Shown one piece after another: positions 13,219 through 22,059 of a stretch of 25,818 nt of DNA; within the stretch, counting starts at the first letter, position 1; each line of letters starts with the position of its first letter. The position numbers and the translations under genes are program-made. The notes under the pieces were generated by a model, which did no database searches, was not told where the DNA came from, and saw only the letters and a list, made by a program, of their open reading frames with translations. This DNA is from CAYWFP01 sp964457365 (GTDB lineage: Bacteria; Planctomycetota; SZUA-567), in assembly GCA_964457365.1 (NCBI GenBank), contig CAYWFP010000060.1, forward strand, positions 1-25,818, given 5' to 3'.

Positions 13219-15531
13219 TTACTGTCCGCAGAGGCGGCGGAGTTCGTCCTCGTCAATGACGGGGACATCCAGGTCGGCCGCTTTCTTGAGCTTGCCGGTG
13301 CCCTGCGCGTCGGGCCCGGCGCAGACGTAGTCGACTTTGCGGCTGACGGCGGAGGCCACTTGCCCGCCGGCGGCCTCGACCATCGCCGCGGCCTCCTTGC
13401 GCGGCACCGAGAGCGCGCCGGTGAGGACGAAGGTCTTGCCCGCGGCGCCGGTGTCGGCGGCCACCGTCGCGGCCGGCGCTTCTTGTGTCGTCTCGACTCC
13501 GGCTGCGCGCAGGCGCGCGAGCAGATCGCGGTTTCTTTCGTTCCCGAGGAAATCCTTCACCGATCGCGCGATCACGGGGCCGAGCGTCTGCCTGGCGGTG
13601 GAGACGCCGAGTTCGACCAGTTCGAGATCCGGGATTGACGCGTCGAGCAGTTCCTCCGCGCTTGCGAACGTCCTGGCCACCGCTTCGCAGCGTTTCGGAC
13701 CGACGCCGTCAATGCCCAGATCGTTCAGACGCGCGGCCAGAGGCGTCGAGGATGATTCCGACAACGTTTTCCGCACTGCCGGATCCTGCAGCATGGCATG
13801 CATCTTGCCGGCGGCGATTTCGCCGAGCGTGCGATACGACACGGACTCCGGGGCGGAAATCTCGGCGATCTCCGCCTCGCTCGCCTCGTACAGCCGCTCC
13901 AGCGTTCCGAAGGTCTCGGCGATGCGACGCGCTTGCGTGACGCCGACGTGCGGGATGGAGAGCGCGCCCAGGAGCCGCGCCAGTCCGCGCGACTTCGAGG
14001 CCTCGACGGCGGCGAGCAGGTTGCGGGCGGATTTGTCCTTGATGCCGTCCAGATCGAGAAGCGCCTCCCGGTCGAGCGCATACAGATCGGCGACGTCCCG
14101 GATCCGTTCTTTCTCCACCAACGCGTCGATCAGCGCCGGGCCGAAACCGTCGAGGTCCATGGCATCACGCGAAACGTAATGCAGCAGCATCGCCCGCATC
14201 TTGGCCGGGCAAGAGACGTTGTCGCAATAGTACGCCTTCTTGTCCTCCTCCGGGCGCCGCAACGGTCCGCCGCACGCCGGGCAGTCGGCCGGCATACGAA
14301 ATTCGGTTTCGGCGCCGGTGCGTTTCTCCGGCAGCACCGCGACCACCTGCGGGATGATCTCGCCGGCCTTCTCGATCAGGACCGTATCGCCGATGCGAAT
14401 ATCCCTCTGGCGGATGTAGTCGAGGTTGTGCAGCGTAGCGTGGGAGACGGTGGAGCCGCTGAGAAACACCGGCTCGAGCGACGCCACCGGCGTGGCGGTG
14501 CCGAACTTGCCGATCTGGACGGCGATGTCGGCGACAACGGTCTCGGCCCGCTCGGCGGCGAACTTGTACGCCACGGCCCAATTCGGACTGGTTTCGCCCA
14601 TGCCCAAAGCCTGCCGGTGCGCGAAAGAATCGATCTTGATGACCAGGCCGTCGGTGTCGTAGGGCAAGTCATAACGCCGGATATCCATCTCGTCGCGCCA
14701 CGCTTCGATCGCTTCGAGATCGGCGCAGCGTCGGCGCAGCGGATTGACCGGAAAGCCCAGCGCCGCGAGCTTCGCCAGCAGATCCCACTGGCTCGAGACG
14801 CCCAGCGCGGCCGCATCCGGCGAGGCATAAACCCAGATCTTCAAACCGCGGTCGCGCACGATCTCCGGATTGTCCTTGTGCTTCAAGGTCCCCGCCGCGG
14901 CGTTACGGGAGTTGGCGAAGACCAGCTTCGCGCCCTTCTCCTGCTGCTCCCGGCGCACTCGCTCGAACGACGCGATTTCCATGTAAACCTCGCCGCGGAC
15001 CTCGAGGCGTTCGGGTACGTCGCCCGAGAGCGTCTCCGGCACACCGAGCACCGCGCGGACGTTGGCGGTGACATCCTCGCCGAGACGGCCGTCGCCGCGG
15101 GTGGCGGCGCGGACGAGCTTGCCGCTCTCGTACAGAAGGGATATTGCCAGGCCGTCGATCTTCGGTTCGACGACATAGACGGGCTGCGCGTCCTTGCCGA
15201 ACGTGTTCCGGAGCACACTTGGCACACGCCCGCAAAACCACTTCAATCCCTTCTTGTCCTTCGGATCGAGGTTGCGGATGGAGAGCATCGGCGTTTCGTG
15301 CCGGACGGTCGTCTCCGTCTCGACCGGGGCGCCGACCTGCCGCAGCGGGCTGTCGGGCGAGGCCAGCTCCGGGTGGGCGGCCTCGAGGCGTTCGAGCTCG
15401 CGCTTGAGCGCGTCGTACTCGGCGTCGGAAATCTCCGGCGCGGACCGGTTATAATAGAGCTCGTTGTGGCGGCGCAGCGCCGCGGCCAGCTCTTCGATAC
15501 GGGCGGCGGGATCGTCGGGGAAGAGGGACAT
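13219..15531 (-). CDS. ligA: NAD-dependent DNA ligase LigA
   Basis: 770 residues, about 100 longer than most LigA. It seals nicks using NAD+. Order: Ia domain (NELYYN, ISDAEYD), adenylation domain with catalytic Lys124 (VEPKIDGLAIS) and TRGDGRLGEDVTAN, OB fold (TVSHATLHNLDYI), zinc finger (C417, C420, C436, C441), helix-hairpin-helix region and BRCT (about 699-770). The extra length is an internal duplication in the HhH region: 525-560 (SIPHVGVTQARRIAETFGTL) and 606-640 (GIDGVGPKRCEAVARTFASA) align with one another. The usual VGRTG strand reads IGKFG (340-344). The ATG follows the upstream gene's stop by 6 bp with no Shine-Dalgarno, so translation is probably coupled. Confidence 0.96.
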   Translation of the reverse strand: MSLFPDDPAARIEELAAALRRHNELYYNRSAPEISDAEYDALKRELERLEAAHPELASPDSPLRQVGAPVETETTVRHETPMLSIRNLDPKDKKGLKWFCGRVPSVLRNTFGKDAQPVYVVEPKIDGLAISLLYESGKLVRAATRGDGRLGEDVTANVRAVLGVPETLSGDVPERLEVRGEVYMEIASFERVRREQQEKGAKLVFANSRNAAAGTLKHKDNPEIVRDRGLKIWVYASPDAAALGVSSQWDLLAKLAALGFPVNPLRRRCADLEAIEAWRDEMDIRRYDLPYDTDGLVIKIDSFAHRQALGMGETSPNWAVAYKFAAERAETVVADIAVQIGKFGTATPVASLEPVFLSGSTVSHATLHNLDYIRQRDIRIGDTVLIEKAGEIIPQVVAVLPEKRTGAETEFRMPADCPACGGPLRRPEEDKKAYYCDNVSCPAKMRAMLLHYVSRDAMDLDGFGPALIDALVEKERIRDVADLYALDREALLDLDGIKDKSARNLLAAVEASKSRGLARLLGALSIPHVGVTQARRIAETFGTLERLYEASEAEIAEISAPESVSYRTLGEIAAGKMHAMLQDPAVRKTLSESSSTPLAARLNDLGIDGVGPKRCEAVARTFASAEELLDASIPDLELVELGVSTARQTLGPVIARSVKDFLGNERNRDLLARLRAAGVETTQEAPAATVAADTGAAGKTFVLTGALSVPRKEAAAMVEAAGGQVASAVSRKVDYVCAGPDAQGTGKLKKAADLDVPVIDEDELRRLCGQ

Positions 15532-15537
15532 GGCCGG

Positions 15538-16392
15538 CTACGGCTCGCTCTCGATGACCGGGGCGTCTCCCTGCGGCACCGCCTCGGCACCGGGTTCGGC
15601 CTTCGCCTCGGGGGGAGAACCGCGTCCGAGTTCGGACAGGGGCAGCGTCTTCGTCTCGCCGGGGTGGCTGATACGCACCCGCCACATTTCCTCGGTAATC
15701 TCGCGGTCGGGCTCGACGCCGCGGAAGTCGATGAGCGCGCGGCGCTTCAGTTGCGGCCACTCGAGCTCGGCCGAGAGCGGGAATTCGCGCTCGCCCCGAG
15801 GCGTGTCGACGGTGACGTAACGCGAGTAGGACTCGACGAAGTAGGCCCGGCCGGTGGCGTCGTAATGCGCCACCCGCTCGATGCGGCGGCGGACGCCGTC
15901 GATCGTCAGGCGCAGGTACGGATGCCCCTCGGGGTGAACCTCGGTGAAGACGAGCGTGTCGCCGGTCAGGTCGTCGCGGGCCCAGGCGCGCGCGGCCATC
16001 GACGGCTCGAAGCGGAGCAGCCGGTCCATCAGCCGCTCGGGGCTGAAGAAGCCGGTCATCTCGGCGAACCGCCGCGGCGTGCCGACGTAGAGCTTGCCCT
16101 CGCGCGGGAGGTAGAACTGGAGCTTGCCGCCGCGCATGAGGATGGTGAAGCCCTTCTTGGCCATGCGCGTGGCGCGGACCTTCAGCGACTGCGGCTCGGC
16201 GGCGAGCACCTCGACGTTGACCGCGAGTTCGTAGTCCTCGCGCTCGTCGATGATGCGGAAAGTGCCTTTCGAGCGCATGCTCGTGAGGTCCGCGCGGTTC
16301 TGGACGGCCTCGAGGATCAGCGCCTGGTTCTCCGAGGCGCGGAGCGCGGGCGCGAAGGCGCAGAGCAGCAGCAACGGCAAAACGCGACGCAT
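15538..16392 (-). CDS. LolA-like exported protein
   Basis: 284 residues from ATG 16392, with GGGG 5 nt upstream. A clear signal peptide (MRRVLPLLLLCAFAPALRA) with a probable cut before SEN is followed by strands typical of the LolA/LolB lipoprotein-carrier fold: LTSMRSKGTFRIIDEREDYE, LKVRATRMAKKGFTILMRGG, LQFYLPREGKLYVGTP, DTLVFTEV, YLRLTIDGVRRRIERVAHYD. It lacks a Cys lipobox. The C-terminal 35 residues are Pro/Glu-rich and disordered. It may carry lipoproteins or another lipid across the periplasm; the fold call is by pattern only. It is the first gene of an operon with ligA, an unusual pairing likely due to promoter sharing. Confidence 0.65.
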   Translation of the reverse strand: MRRVLPLLLLCAFAPALRASENQALILEAVQNRADLTSMRSKGTFRIIDEREDYELAVNVEVLAAEPQSLKVRATRMAKKGFTILMRGGKLQFYLPREGKLYVGTPRRFAEMTGFFSPERLMDRLLRFEPSMAARAWARDDLTGDTLVFTEVHPEGHPYLRLTIDGVRRRIERVAHYDATGRAYFVESYSRYVTVDTPRGEREFPLSAELEWPQLKRRALIDFRGVEPDREITEEMWRVRISHPGETKTLPLSELGRGSPPEAKAEPGAEAVPQGDAPVIESEP

Positions 16393-16417
16393 GGGAACCC
16401 CTTTCCGTATTCTCCGT

Positions 16418-16445
16418 ATCGTACCCGATCCGAGACCGAGCGCAA
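16418..16445 (-). promoter_or_regulatory. Possible promoter of the lolA-like/ligA operon
   Basis: Minus strand: TTGCGC (16440-16445), 16-bp spacer, TACGAT (16418-16423). It would give a leader of roughly 20 nt. Moderate match only. No comparable plus-strand promoter for the divergent zinc-ribbon gene was found in the 143-bp gap. Confidence 0.3.
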
Positions 16446-16535
16446 GAGCGGCGGCGGGCAAAAGCGTTTTTCGGACTGGACGATTCCCGCGCCACCGGCG
16501 AAGATGAGCGACGCAAGCCGGTTCGGGAGAAGACG

Positions 16536-17312
16536 ATGGCGCGCTACTGCCCCGCCTGCGATAACAAGATCGGCCCCGACGAGGTCAACGTCAAGGCCGA
16601 CATCGCCAAGTGCCTCGGCTGCGGCGAGGTCTTCCGTTCGAGCGCCGCGCCGGCCTGCATCGACGCCCCGGCCCCGCCGGGGGAGGTACCCGCCGCCCTG
16701 CGCCCGGAGACGAAGATCCGCGTCGACGACGACGGGCGGACGCTGCGGCTGGCATTGCCGGCGCAAGGCTGGGGCGTAACGCTCCTGATCCCTCTGGCCA
16801 TCACCGTGTTCTGGTGGGGCTGTCTGGCGTTCGTGATCGGGAGGAGCATCGCGGAGTCGCCGCGCGCGGACGAGGCGCCGCGCGACGATCCGCTGCCGGC
16901 GGAAGAGACGGGCCGGGAAGAGCGGTCCGGCATGATCCTTGCCGGGCTGTTTATCGCGCCTTTCTTCCTCGTCGGCTTCGCCATGCTCTTCGGTATTCTG
17001 GCGCATCTCTTCGGCTGCGAGATGCTGCGGCTCGACCCGGGCGAATGCAGCTACCGCTGGCAGTTCTTCGGCCTTGGCCGCACCCGCAGGGCGGCTCTCG
17101 ACGGGGTGAGCCTGCGCTGGATCGAGGAGGGCCTTCTCTGGCACGCGGACAAACTCGCATGGAGAAGTCCGCACATGGCCGGCGCAGAGGCGCACATCCT
17201 CCTGGCGCTGGGCGCCTGGGAAGGCGGGATCGGCGGCGCGGGGGCGCGAAACGAGCAGGCATACATATACAGACTGATGAAACGACGACTGGACGAGTTG
17301 CAGACGAGGTGA
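16536..17312 (+). CDS. Zinc-ribbon protein with two TM helices (paralogue A)
   Basis: 258 residues. The N-terminus is a zinc ribbon, C5-x2-C8 and C26-x2-C29 (YCPACDN, KCLGCGEVF). A Pro-rich linker follows, then TM helices at about 82-101 and 133-158 separated by an acidic loop (about 105-130), and a C-terminal domain of about 95 residues with strands LRLDPGECSYRWQFFGLGRT and LDGVSLRWIEEGL. The cysteine spacing, TM layout and C-terminal strand order equal those of the next gene, so they are paralogues from tandem duplication. GGAGAA lies 4 nt before the ATG. I do not recognise a named family. The gene starts a tight operon with paralogue B and DUF4954. Confidence 0.8.
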   Translation: MARYCPACDNKIGPDEVNVKADIAKCLGCGEVFRSSAAPACIDAPAPPGEVPAALRPETKIRVDDDGRTLRLALPAQGWGVTLLIPLAITVFWWGCLAFVIGRSIAESPRADEAPRDDPLPAEETGREERSGMILAGLFIAPFFLVGFAMLFGILAHLFGCEMLRLDPGECSYRWQFFGLGRTRRAALDGVSLRWIEEGLLWHADKLAWRSPHMAGAEAHILLALGAWEGGIGGAGARNEQAYIYRLMKRRLDELQTR

Positions 17313-17316
17313 GCCT

Positions 17317-18042
17317 ATGGCCCTGGCATGCCCCTACTGCGGCGGACGCGTCGCCGGCGAGGCGGTGGACATCCCCGGCGACGACGGCGTCTGCCCGCAT
17401 TGCGATGCGCGCTTCAAGGTATCCGACGCCCTGCCGCTGGAGGATGCGCGGGATACGCGGGCGCCGCCGCCGGATGTGGTCTACGTTGAGGAGACGCCCG
17501 GCGGCGGGATCAACGTCCTGCTGCCCGCGCCGGGCTTGCGCGGGCGCGCCATCGGCATCTTCGTCTTCGCCGCGTTCTGGGACGCGCTCGTCGTCACCAT
17601 CACCGCCCTCATGATCGGCAGCTTCTTCCAGGCCGAGCCCGACGCGAACGCCCCGGGGCTGCTGGGCCTGCTGTTCATGCTGCCGTTCTGGGCGGTGGGG
17701 ATCGGCTTTCCCTTGTGGGGCTTGTGGATGGCCTTCGGCACAACGGCGGTGCGCCTCGGGCCTGAGGGCGCGACGACAATCAAGCAGCTCTTCGGCCGGA
17801 CCTGGACGCGGCAGTATTCGCTCCAGGAGCTGGAGCCGTTCAGCCAGGACGTGGCCTACCGGGAGAACTACCAGCCGGTGCACGCGTGCGTACTGCGGTG
17901 CGGGAAGAAGAGCGTCTACTTCGGCCACCACCTCGCCGGTCCCGACCAGGAATGGTTGATCGGCCGGCTCAACGAGGCGCGCGCGCGCCTGCTGGGCGAG
18001 GAGAAAGGAGAGGAATGCCCCGACAACGCTACCGGCCGCTGA
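17317..18042 (+). CDS. Zinc-ribbon protein with two TM helices (paralogue B)
   Basis: 241 residues, 4 bp after paralogue A; the Shine-Dalgarno (GAGGTGAG) overlaps the end of A. Zinc ribbon C5-x2-C8 and C26-x2-C29 (CPYCGG, CPHCDARF), acidic/Pro linker, TM helices at about 79-102 and 115-140, then a soluble domain of about 100 residues (VRLGPEGATTIKQLFGRTWT, YSLQELEPFSQ, KSVYFGHHLAGPDQEWLIGR). The last part resembles the PH-like strands seen in small membrane-anchored domains, but that is a guess. The linker between TM1 and TM2 is short (about 10 residues) where A has about 30. The 3' end overlaps the DUF4954 start by 28 bp, so expression of the three is coupled. Confidence 0.8.
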   Translation: MALACPYCGGRVAGEAVDIPGDDGVCPHCDARFKVSDALPLEDARDTRAPPPDVVYVEETPGGGINVLLPAPGLRGRAIGIFVFAAFWDALVVTITALMIGSFFQAEPDANAPGLLGLLFMLPFWAVGIGFPLWGLWMAFGTTAVRLGPEGATTIKQLFGRTWTRQYSLQELEPFSQDVAYRENYQPVHACVLRCGKKSVYFGHHLAGPDQEWLIGRLNEARARLLGEEKGEECPDNATGR

Positions 18043-20006
18043 CCACCGACGAGATCGCCACGCTGGAGAAGCGCGGCTGCGCGGCCGAGAACTGGCGCCA
18101 CGTCCTGGTGGGCGAGACCTTCGCGCCGCACCTGGTGCGCGACACCGTCTTCACCGGCGAGGTGCGCCTCGAGGGCTGGCGCGACCGCACCCAGCGCTAC
18201 GGCGGGGCCTCGGGCGAGTTCGGCATCGCCCACGCGCACCTGCACAACTGCACCGTCGGCCCGGACGTGCTGATCCGCAACATCGGCCGGCGGCTGGCCG
18301 ACTACGAGATCGGCGAAGGCGCGACGATCCACAACGTCGCTTGCCTGGAAGCCACCGGCGAGAGCGACTTCGGCCAGGGCGCCAAGGTGGACGCGCTCAA
18401 CGAGGACGGCGGGCGGACGGTGACGCTGTACGACCGGCTGAGCGCGCAGGTGGCGTATCTGCTGGCCGCGTATCGTCACCGGCCACGGCTGATCGCCAGG
18501 CTGGAGGAACTGATCGACGCGTACGTGCGCGAACGCAAGCGCCCCCGCGGCTACGTCGGCGCGGGCGCGCGGGTTCTCGACAGCGGCGAGCTGCGCGATG
18601 TCCATGTCGGCCCGGCGGCGGTGGTGCGCGGCGCGGCGCGGCTGGTCAACGGCACCGTCGGCTCCACCCCGGGCGAGCCGGCGCTGGTGGGCGCGGGCGT
18701 GGTGGCCGAGGACTTCGTCTTCGCCCCGGGGAGCGAGGTCACCGGCGCGGCGGTGCTGCACCGGTGTTTCGTCGGGCAGGGCGCGTACGTCGGCAAGGGC
18801 TTCGCCGCCGATCACTCGCTCTTCTTCGCCAACTGCGACGCCTTCAACGGCGAGGCCTGCGCGGCGTTCTGCGGGCCGTACACGGTCAGCCACCACAAGG
18901 CGACGCTGCTCTTGACCGCGCTCTACAGCTTCCACAACGCCGGCAGCGGCGGCAACGCCAGCAACCACCGTTACAAACTCGGCCCCGTGCACCAGGGAAT
19001 CCTCGAGCGCGGCTGCAAGACCGGCTCGTCGAGCTACCTGCTCTATCCCGCGCGCGTGGGCGCCTTCACCACCGTCATCGGGCGGCATTACGCGGCGCTC
19101 GACACCAGCGACATGCCGTTCTCGCTGCTGCTGGAGGAGAAGGGGCAGAGCCTGCTGATCCCGGCGGGCAACCTCTTCTCCATCGGCGTCTACCGCGACG
19201 GACGGAAGTGGGCCGCGCGGGACCGGCGCGCGCAGGACGACCGGCTCGACTGCATCCACTGTCACGTGCTCAGTCCCTACACCATGGCGCGGGTGATGCG
19301 CGCGCGGAAGATCCTGAACGAGCTGCGGGCGAGAGAGAGCGGCGACGCGGCGGGCTGGAACGGCCTCAAGATCCCCGCGCGGCGGCTGGCGAAAGCGGCG
19401 CAGGGCTACGACACCGCGGTGCACCGCTACGTCAGCGGCGCGGTGGTGCGCCAGGCCGAGAGCGTGCTGCAGAAGAAAGGCCCGGGCGACTTCCTGGCCA
19501 ACCTGATGAAGTCGGGCGACGTCGGCGCGGGCGAATGGGTCGACCTCTGCGGTTTGCTCGCGCCGCGGGCGCAGGCGGAGGCGCTGCTCGACAGCGTCGA
19601 GAACGGCTCGGTCGGGAGTATCGAAGGGCTGGAGATGGCGCTGCGGCACCTGCACGAGCGTTACGTCGCCTACGAGTGGGACTGGGCGAAGGCGGCATGG
19701 CTGGACGAGCTGCGGAAAGACGCCGAGGCCGTCACCGCCGGCGACGTGCGGGGCGCGGTGGAGGAGTGGCGCGCGGCGGTGCACGCCTGGCACGAACGCA
19801 TCCGCGACGACGCGGAGAAGGAGTTCGGCGACGCGGCGCGGATCGGCTACGGCATCGACGGCGACGACGCGATCCGCCACGCCGACTTCGAAGCCGTCCG
19901 CGGCACGCTGACGGAGAACCCGGTCGTGCAGGAACTGGCGCACGAGGCCGAGGACGTCGACGCGCGCGCGGAGAAGCTGATCGAGGCGGTGGCGGGGATG
20001 GGGTAG
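18015..20006 (+). CDS. DUF4954 left-handed beta-helix protein
   Basis: 663 residues from ATG 18015 (AAGGAG just upstream, inside the preceding gene). The N-terminus RYRPLTTDEIATLEKRGCAA is characteristic of DUF4954 proteins. The middle (about 60-370) has irregular hexapeptide-type turns (VGPDVLIRNIG, YEIGEGATIHNV, AGARVLDSGELRDVHVGPAA, GAYVGKGFAADHSLFFANCD), as in sugar-nucleotide acyl- and nucleotidyl-transferases. Conserved stretches include GPYTVSHHKATLLLTALYSF and NAGSGGNASNHRYKLGPVHQ. The last 250 residues are helical. DUF4954 is known mainly from Bacteroidetes and Spirochaetes and has no established function; a role in sugar or envelope metabolism is likely. Being coupled to two zinc-ribbon membrane proteins is new context. 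Confidence 0.85.
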   Translation: MPRQRYRPLTTDEIATLEKRGCAAENWRHVLVGETFAPHLVRDTVFTGEVRLEGWRDRTQRYGGASGEFGIAHAHLHNCTVGPDVLIRNIGRRLADYEIGEGATIHNVACLEATGESDFGQGAKVDALNEDGGRTVTLYDRLSAQVAYLLAAYRHRPRLIARLEELIDAYVRERKRPRGYVGAGARVLDSGELRDVHVGPAAVVRGAARLVNGTVGSTPGEPALVGAGVVAEDFVFAPGSEVTGAAVLHRCFVGQGAYVGKGFAADHSLFFANCDAFNGEACAAFCGPYTVSHHKATLLLTALYSFHNAGSGGNASNHRYKLGPVHQGILERGCKTGSSSYLLYPARVGAFTTVIGRHYAALDTSDMPFSLLLEEKGQSLLIPAGNLFSIGVYRDGRKWAARDRRAQDDRLDCIHCHVLSPYTMARVMRARKILNELRARESGDAAGWNGLKIPARRLAKAAQGYDTAVHRYVSGAVVRQAESVLQKKGPGDFLANLMKSGDVGAGEWVDLCGLLAPRAQAEALLDSVENGSVGSIEGLEMALRHLHERYVAYEWDWAKAAWLDELRKDAEAVTAGDVRGAVEEWRAAVHAWHERIRDDAEKEFGDAARIGYGIDGDDAIRHADFEAVRGTLTENPVVQELAHEAEDVDARAEKLIEAVAGMG

Positions 20007-20063
20007 GGTGTCGGGGCCGCGGGCAATTCGATTTGGCGGAGCCGATCTTTCGGAGGAGATTTC

Positions 20064-20543
20064 ATGCGCGGCAGGCTTGTGATTCTCTCGACAATCGTTC
20101 TCTGGCTGACGGCGACAGGCGGCTTGGCCGGCGAGGATCAAGCCGTGGCAGGGGTGGCGTTCGACACCTGCAGGGTCTTTCTTCTCAAGCAGAAAGGCCG
20201 GAAGTCGGCATATACACTCTATTCCGAAGACGGCAAACTCATCAAGGAACTCGTCGCCGAATCGATCCGCCTCAACGAAGTGGAAACCAATGCCCTCGCG
20301 GCGGTACTGAGCGAGTACGAGAAAATGGGCGAGGACACCGAAGACTGCCGGTTCGTTCCTTTTGCAATCGTCTTCTATATGAAGGGCAAGCCCGTGCTGC
20401 AAGTGTTTTCGAATATCGCCGGGGGCGACCTATGGACTGAGCCGAAGACCGCGCTTGGGGGCAGAGTGCCCGACGACAGGCAACTCGGACGGATGGTGCG
20501 CATCGCCTACGGCGCGCTGGCGCGCATTGCCAGACCGGATTAG
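20064..20543 (+). CDS. Small exported protein of unknown function
   Basis: 159 residues with a signal peptide (MRGRLVILSTIVLWLTATGG, probable cut after LAG). The mature part is a compact alpha/beta sequence (VAFDTCRVFLLKQKGRKSAY, FVPFAIVFYMKGKPVLQVFS) with two Cys that could form a disulfide (in FDTCRV and TEDCRF). GGAGGAG lies 5 nt before ATG. It starts 57 bp after DUF4954, so it may share that transcript. No family recognised. Confidence 0.75.
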   Translation: MRGRLVILSTIVLWLTATGGLAGEDQAVAGVAFDTCRVFLLKQKGRKSAYTLYSEDGKLIKELVAESIRLNEVETNALAAVLSEYEKMGEDTEDCRFVPFAIVFYMKGKPVLQVFSNIAGGDLWTEPKTALGGRVPDDRQLGRMVRIAYGALARIARPD

Positions 20544-20575
20544 AACAACTATTCGTCTTCTCGCTGTCGAGTTAG

Positions 20576-20599
20576 GTCTGCCTGCAAACCGCGGCAGAC
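20576..20599. terminator. Hairpin between convergent genes
   Basis: GTCTGCC, 10-nt loop, GGCAGAC. It lies in the 113-bp gap between the small exported-protein gene and mnmE and could end either transcript, but has no T run on either side. Confidence 0.35.
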
Positions 20600-20656
20600 G
20601 GATGCACGGAGGCGCGACGCGAACGCCTGGCGCGATTGTCCGCCGCGACACGGAGG

Positions 20657-22057
20657 CTACTTCCCGATGCAGAAGCGCGAGAAGATGCTCTCGAGGACGT
20701 CTTCGGCGTAGCCCTCGCCCTGCGCGCGCGAAAGCGCGGCGTGCGCGGCACGGAGTTCCTCCGCCACGAGTTCGCCCCCCGCTTCCGTATCGAGGAGGCG
20801 CAGGGCCTCGTCGACGTGCGACGCGGCGGCGCGCACCTCGGCGGCCTCGCGCGCGGAGACCGCGCCTCCGGGCGCGGCGGCCAGCGCGCCGACGGCCTCG
20901 GCCCGCAGCAACGCGCGCAGCCCGTCCAGGCCCGCGCCGGTGGCGGCGCTGAGTTCGGCTTCGCCGGCAAGCGTCAGGTGCGGCGCGGCGGCAAGCCACT
21001 GGCGGACGGTGTCCGGCGCGAGCTGTTGCGGCAAGTCGCGTTTGCCGAAGACGAGGACGATCCGCGCGGGCGGTAAGCGCTGCAGCAGATCCCGCAGCGC
21101 CGGATCGGCCGGCCGCGACGAATCGACGACCAGCAGAATCACCGCCGCGGCGTGACGGGCTCTCGCCTGCGCGTCGAGTTCGGCGGCGAAGGCGGCGGCC
21201 GGGTCGTGGCCGGGACCGTCCTGCAAGAGCAACGTGAAGCGGCCCAGTGGCAGCGGATGGCGCAGCCGGTCGCGGGTGGTGGACGGCGCGGGCGAGACCA
21301 GCGCGGCGTCCTTCCCGAGCAGCGCGTTGAGCAGCGTGCTCTTGCCGGCGTTGGTCAGGCCCGCCAGCGGCACCAGGAGTCCGTCCTCGACCGGGCGGTG
21401 CGGCGAGACGCGCGGGGCCAGGTCGCGGCATTCGTCGCGGACGCGGGTCAACGCCGGGCGCAACCCGCTCTCCAGGTCCTCGTCGAGTTCATTCTCGTCG
21501 AAGTCGAGCGTGGTCTCGATCAGCGCGCAGAGGTGCAGCAGCTCCGCGCGCCAGGCGCCGAGTCGCTGCGACAACTCGCCTCCCAGCCGTGCCAGCGCCG
21601 CGCGGCGTTCGGCCTCGCCGGTGGCGGCGATGAGGCGTTCGACGCTCTCGGCCTGCCCCAGGTCGATGCGCCCGTGGAGGAACGCCCGCAGGGTGAACTC
21701 GCCCGGGTCGGCCACGCGCGCGCCTTCTTCCGTGGCCGCGCGCAGCGCCGCATTCGCCAGCGGCGGCGCGCCGGGAAGGTGGAACTCCAGCAGATCCTCG
21801 CCGGTGTAGCTGCGGGGGGACTCGAAGCACCAGGCAAGCGACGGCAGACACGCTTCGACGGCGCCGGCGCCGGTCCGCAGCGTCACGGCGAGCGTGCCTC
21901 GGACGATGCGCCAGGAGCGGTCGCGGGGCGAAGACGGCGAGGCGAAGAGGCGCTCGCCGATGACGAAGGCATCCGGTCCCGAGAGGCGCAGAATCGCCAG
22001 GGAGGCTGCCCCGGAGGGCGAGGCGATGGCGGCGATGGTGTCGCGCGGCGGGTGCAT
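20657..22057 (-). CDS. mnmE: tRNA modification GTPase MnmE
   Basis: 466 residues from ATG 22057. MnmE with MnmG installs carboxymethylaminomethyl groups on U34 of tRNAs. The N-terminal folate-binding domain (DTIAAIASPSGAASLAILRL, SYTGEDLLEFHLPG, FTLRAFLHGRIDL) and C-terminal FCIGK motif (Cys463) are intact. The G domain (about 225-375) is aberrant: G1 reads GLTNAGKST and G2 STTRD, but G3 is DGPGHD instead of DTAGIR, the following GIERS segment is missing and G4 is GKRD instead of NKxD. GTP hydrolysis or specificity may differ. The start lies 2 bp after the yidC stop, and it is the last gene of the operon. Longer frames into yidC are antisense-free shadows. Confidence 0.92.
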   Translation of the reverse strand: MHPPRDTIAAIASPSGAASLAILRLSGPDAFVIGERLFASPSSPRDRSWRIVRGTLAVTLRTGAGAVEACLPSLAWCFESPRSYTGEDLLEFHLPGAPPLANAALRAATEEGARVADPGEFTLRAFLHGRIDLGQAESVERLIAATGEAERRAALARLGGELSQRLGAWRAELLHLCALIETTLDFDENELDEDLESGLRPALTRVRDECRDLAPRVSPHRPVEDGLLVPLAGLTNAGKSTLLNALLGKDAALVSPAPSTTRDRLRHPLPLGRFTLLLQDGPGHDPAAAFAAELDAQARARHAAAVILLVVDSSRPADPALRDLLQRLPPARIVLVFGKRDLPQQLAPDTVRQWLAAAPHLTLAGEAELSAATGAGLDGLRALLRAEAVGALAAAPGGAVSAREAAEVRAAASHVDEALRLLDTEAGGELVAEELRAAHAALSRAQGEGYAEDVLESIFSRFCIGK

Positions 22058-22059
22058 CC

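Noticed and set aside
13798..16779. 993-codon plus-strand ORF opposite ligA and the lolA-like gene
   Set aside because: Antisense shadow of two well-supported genes; the translation is low-complexity Arg/Ala/Gly-rich with no domain.
17916..20402. 828-codon minus-strand ORF opposite DUF4954
   Set aside because: Shadow of the real coding strand; the opposite strand has the DUF4954 match, ribosome-binding sites and operon structure.
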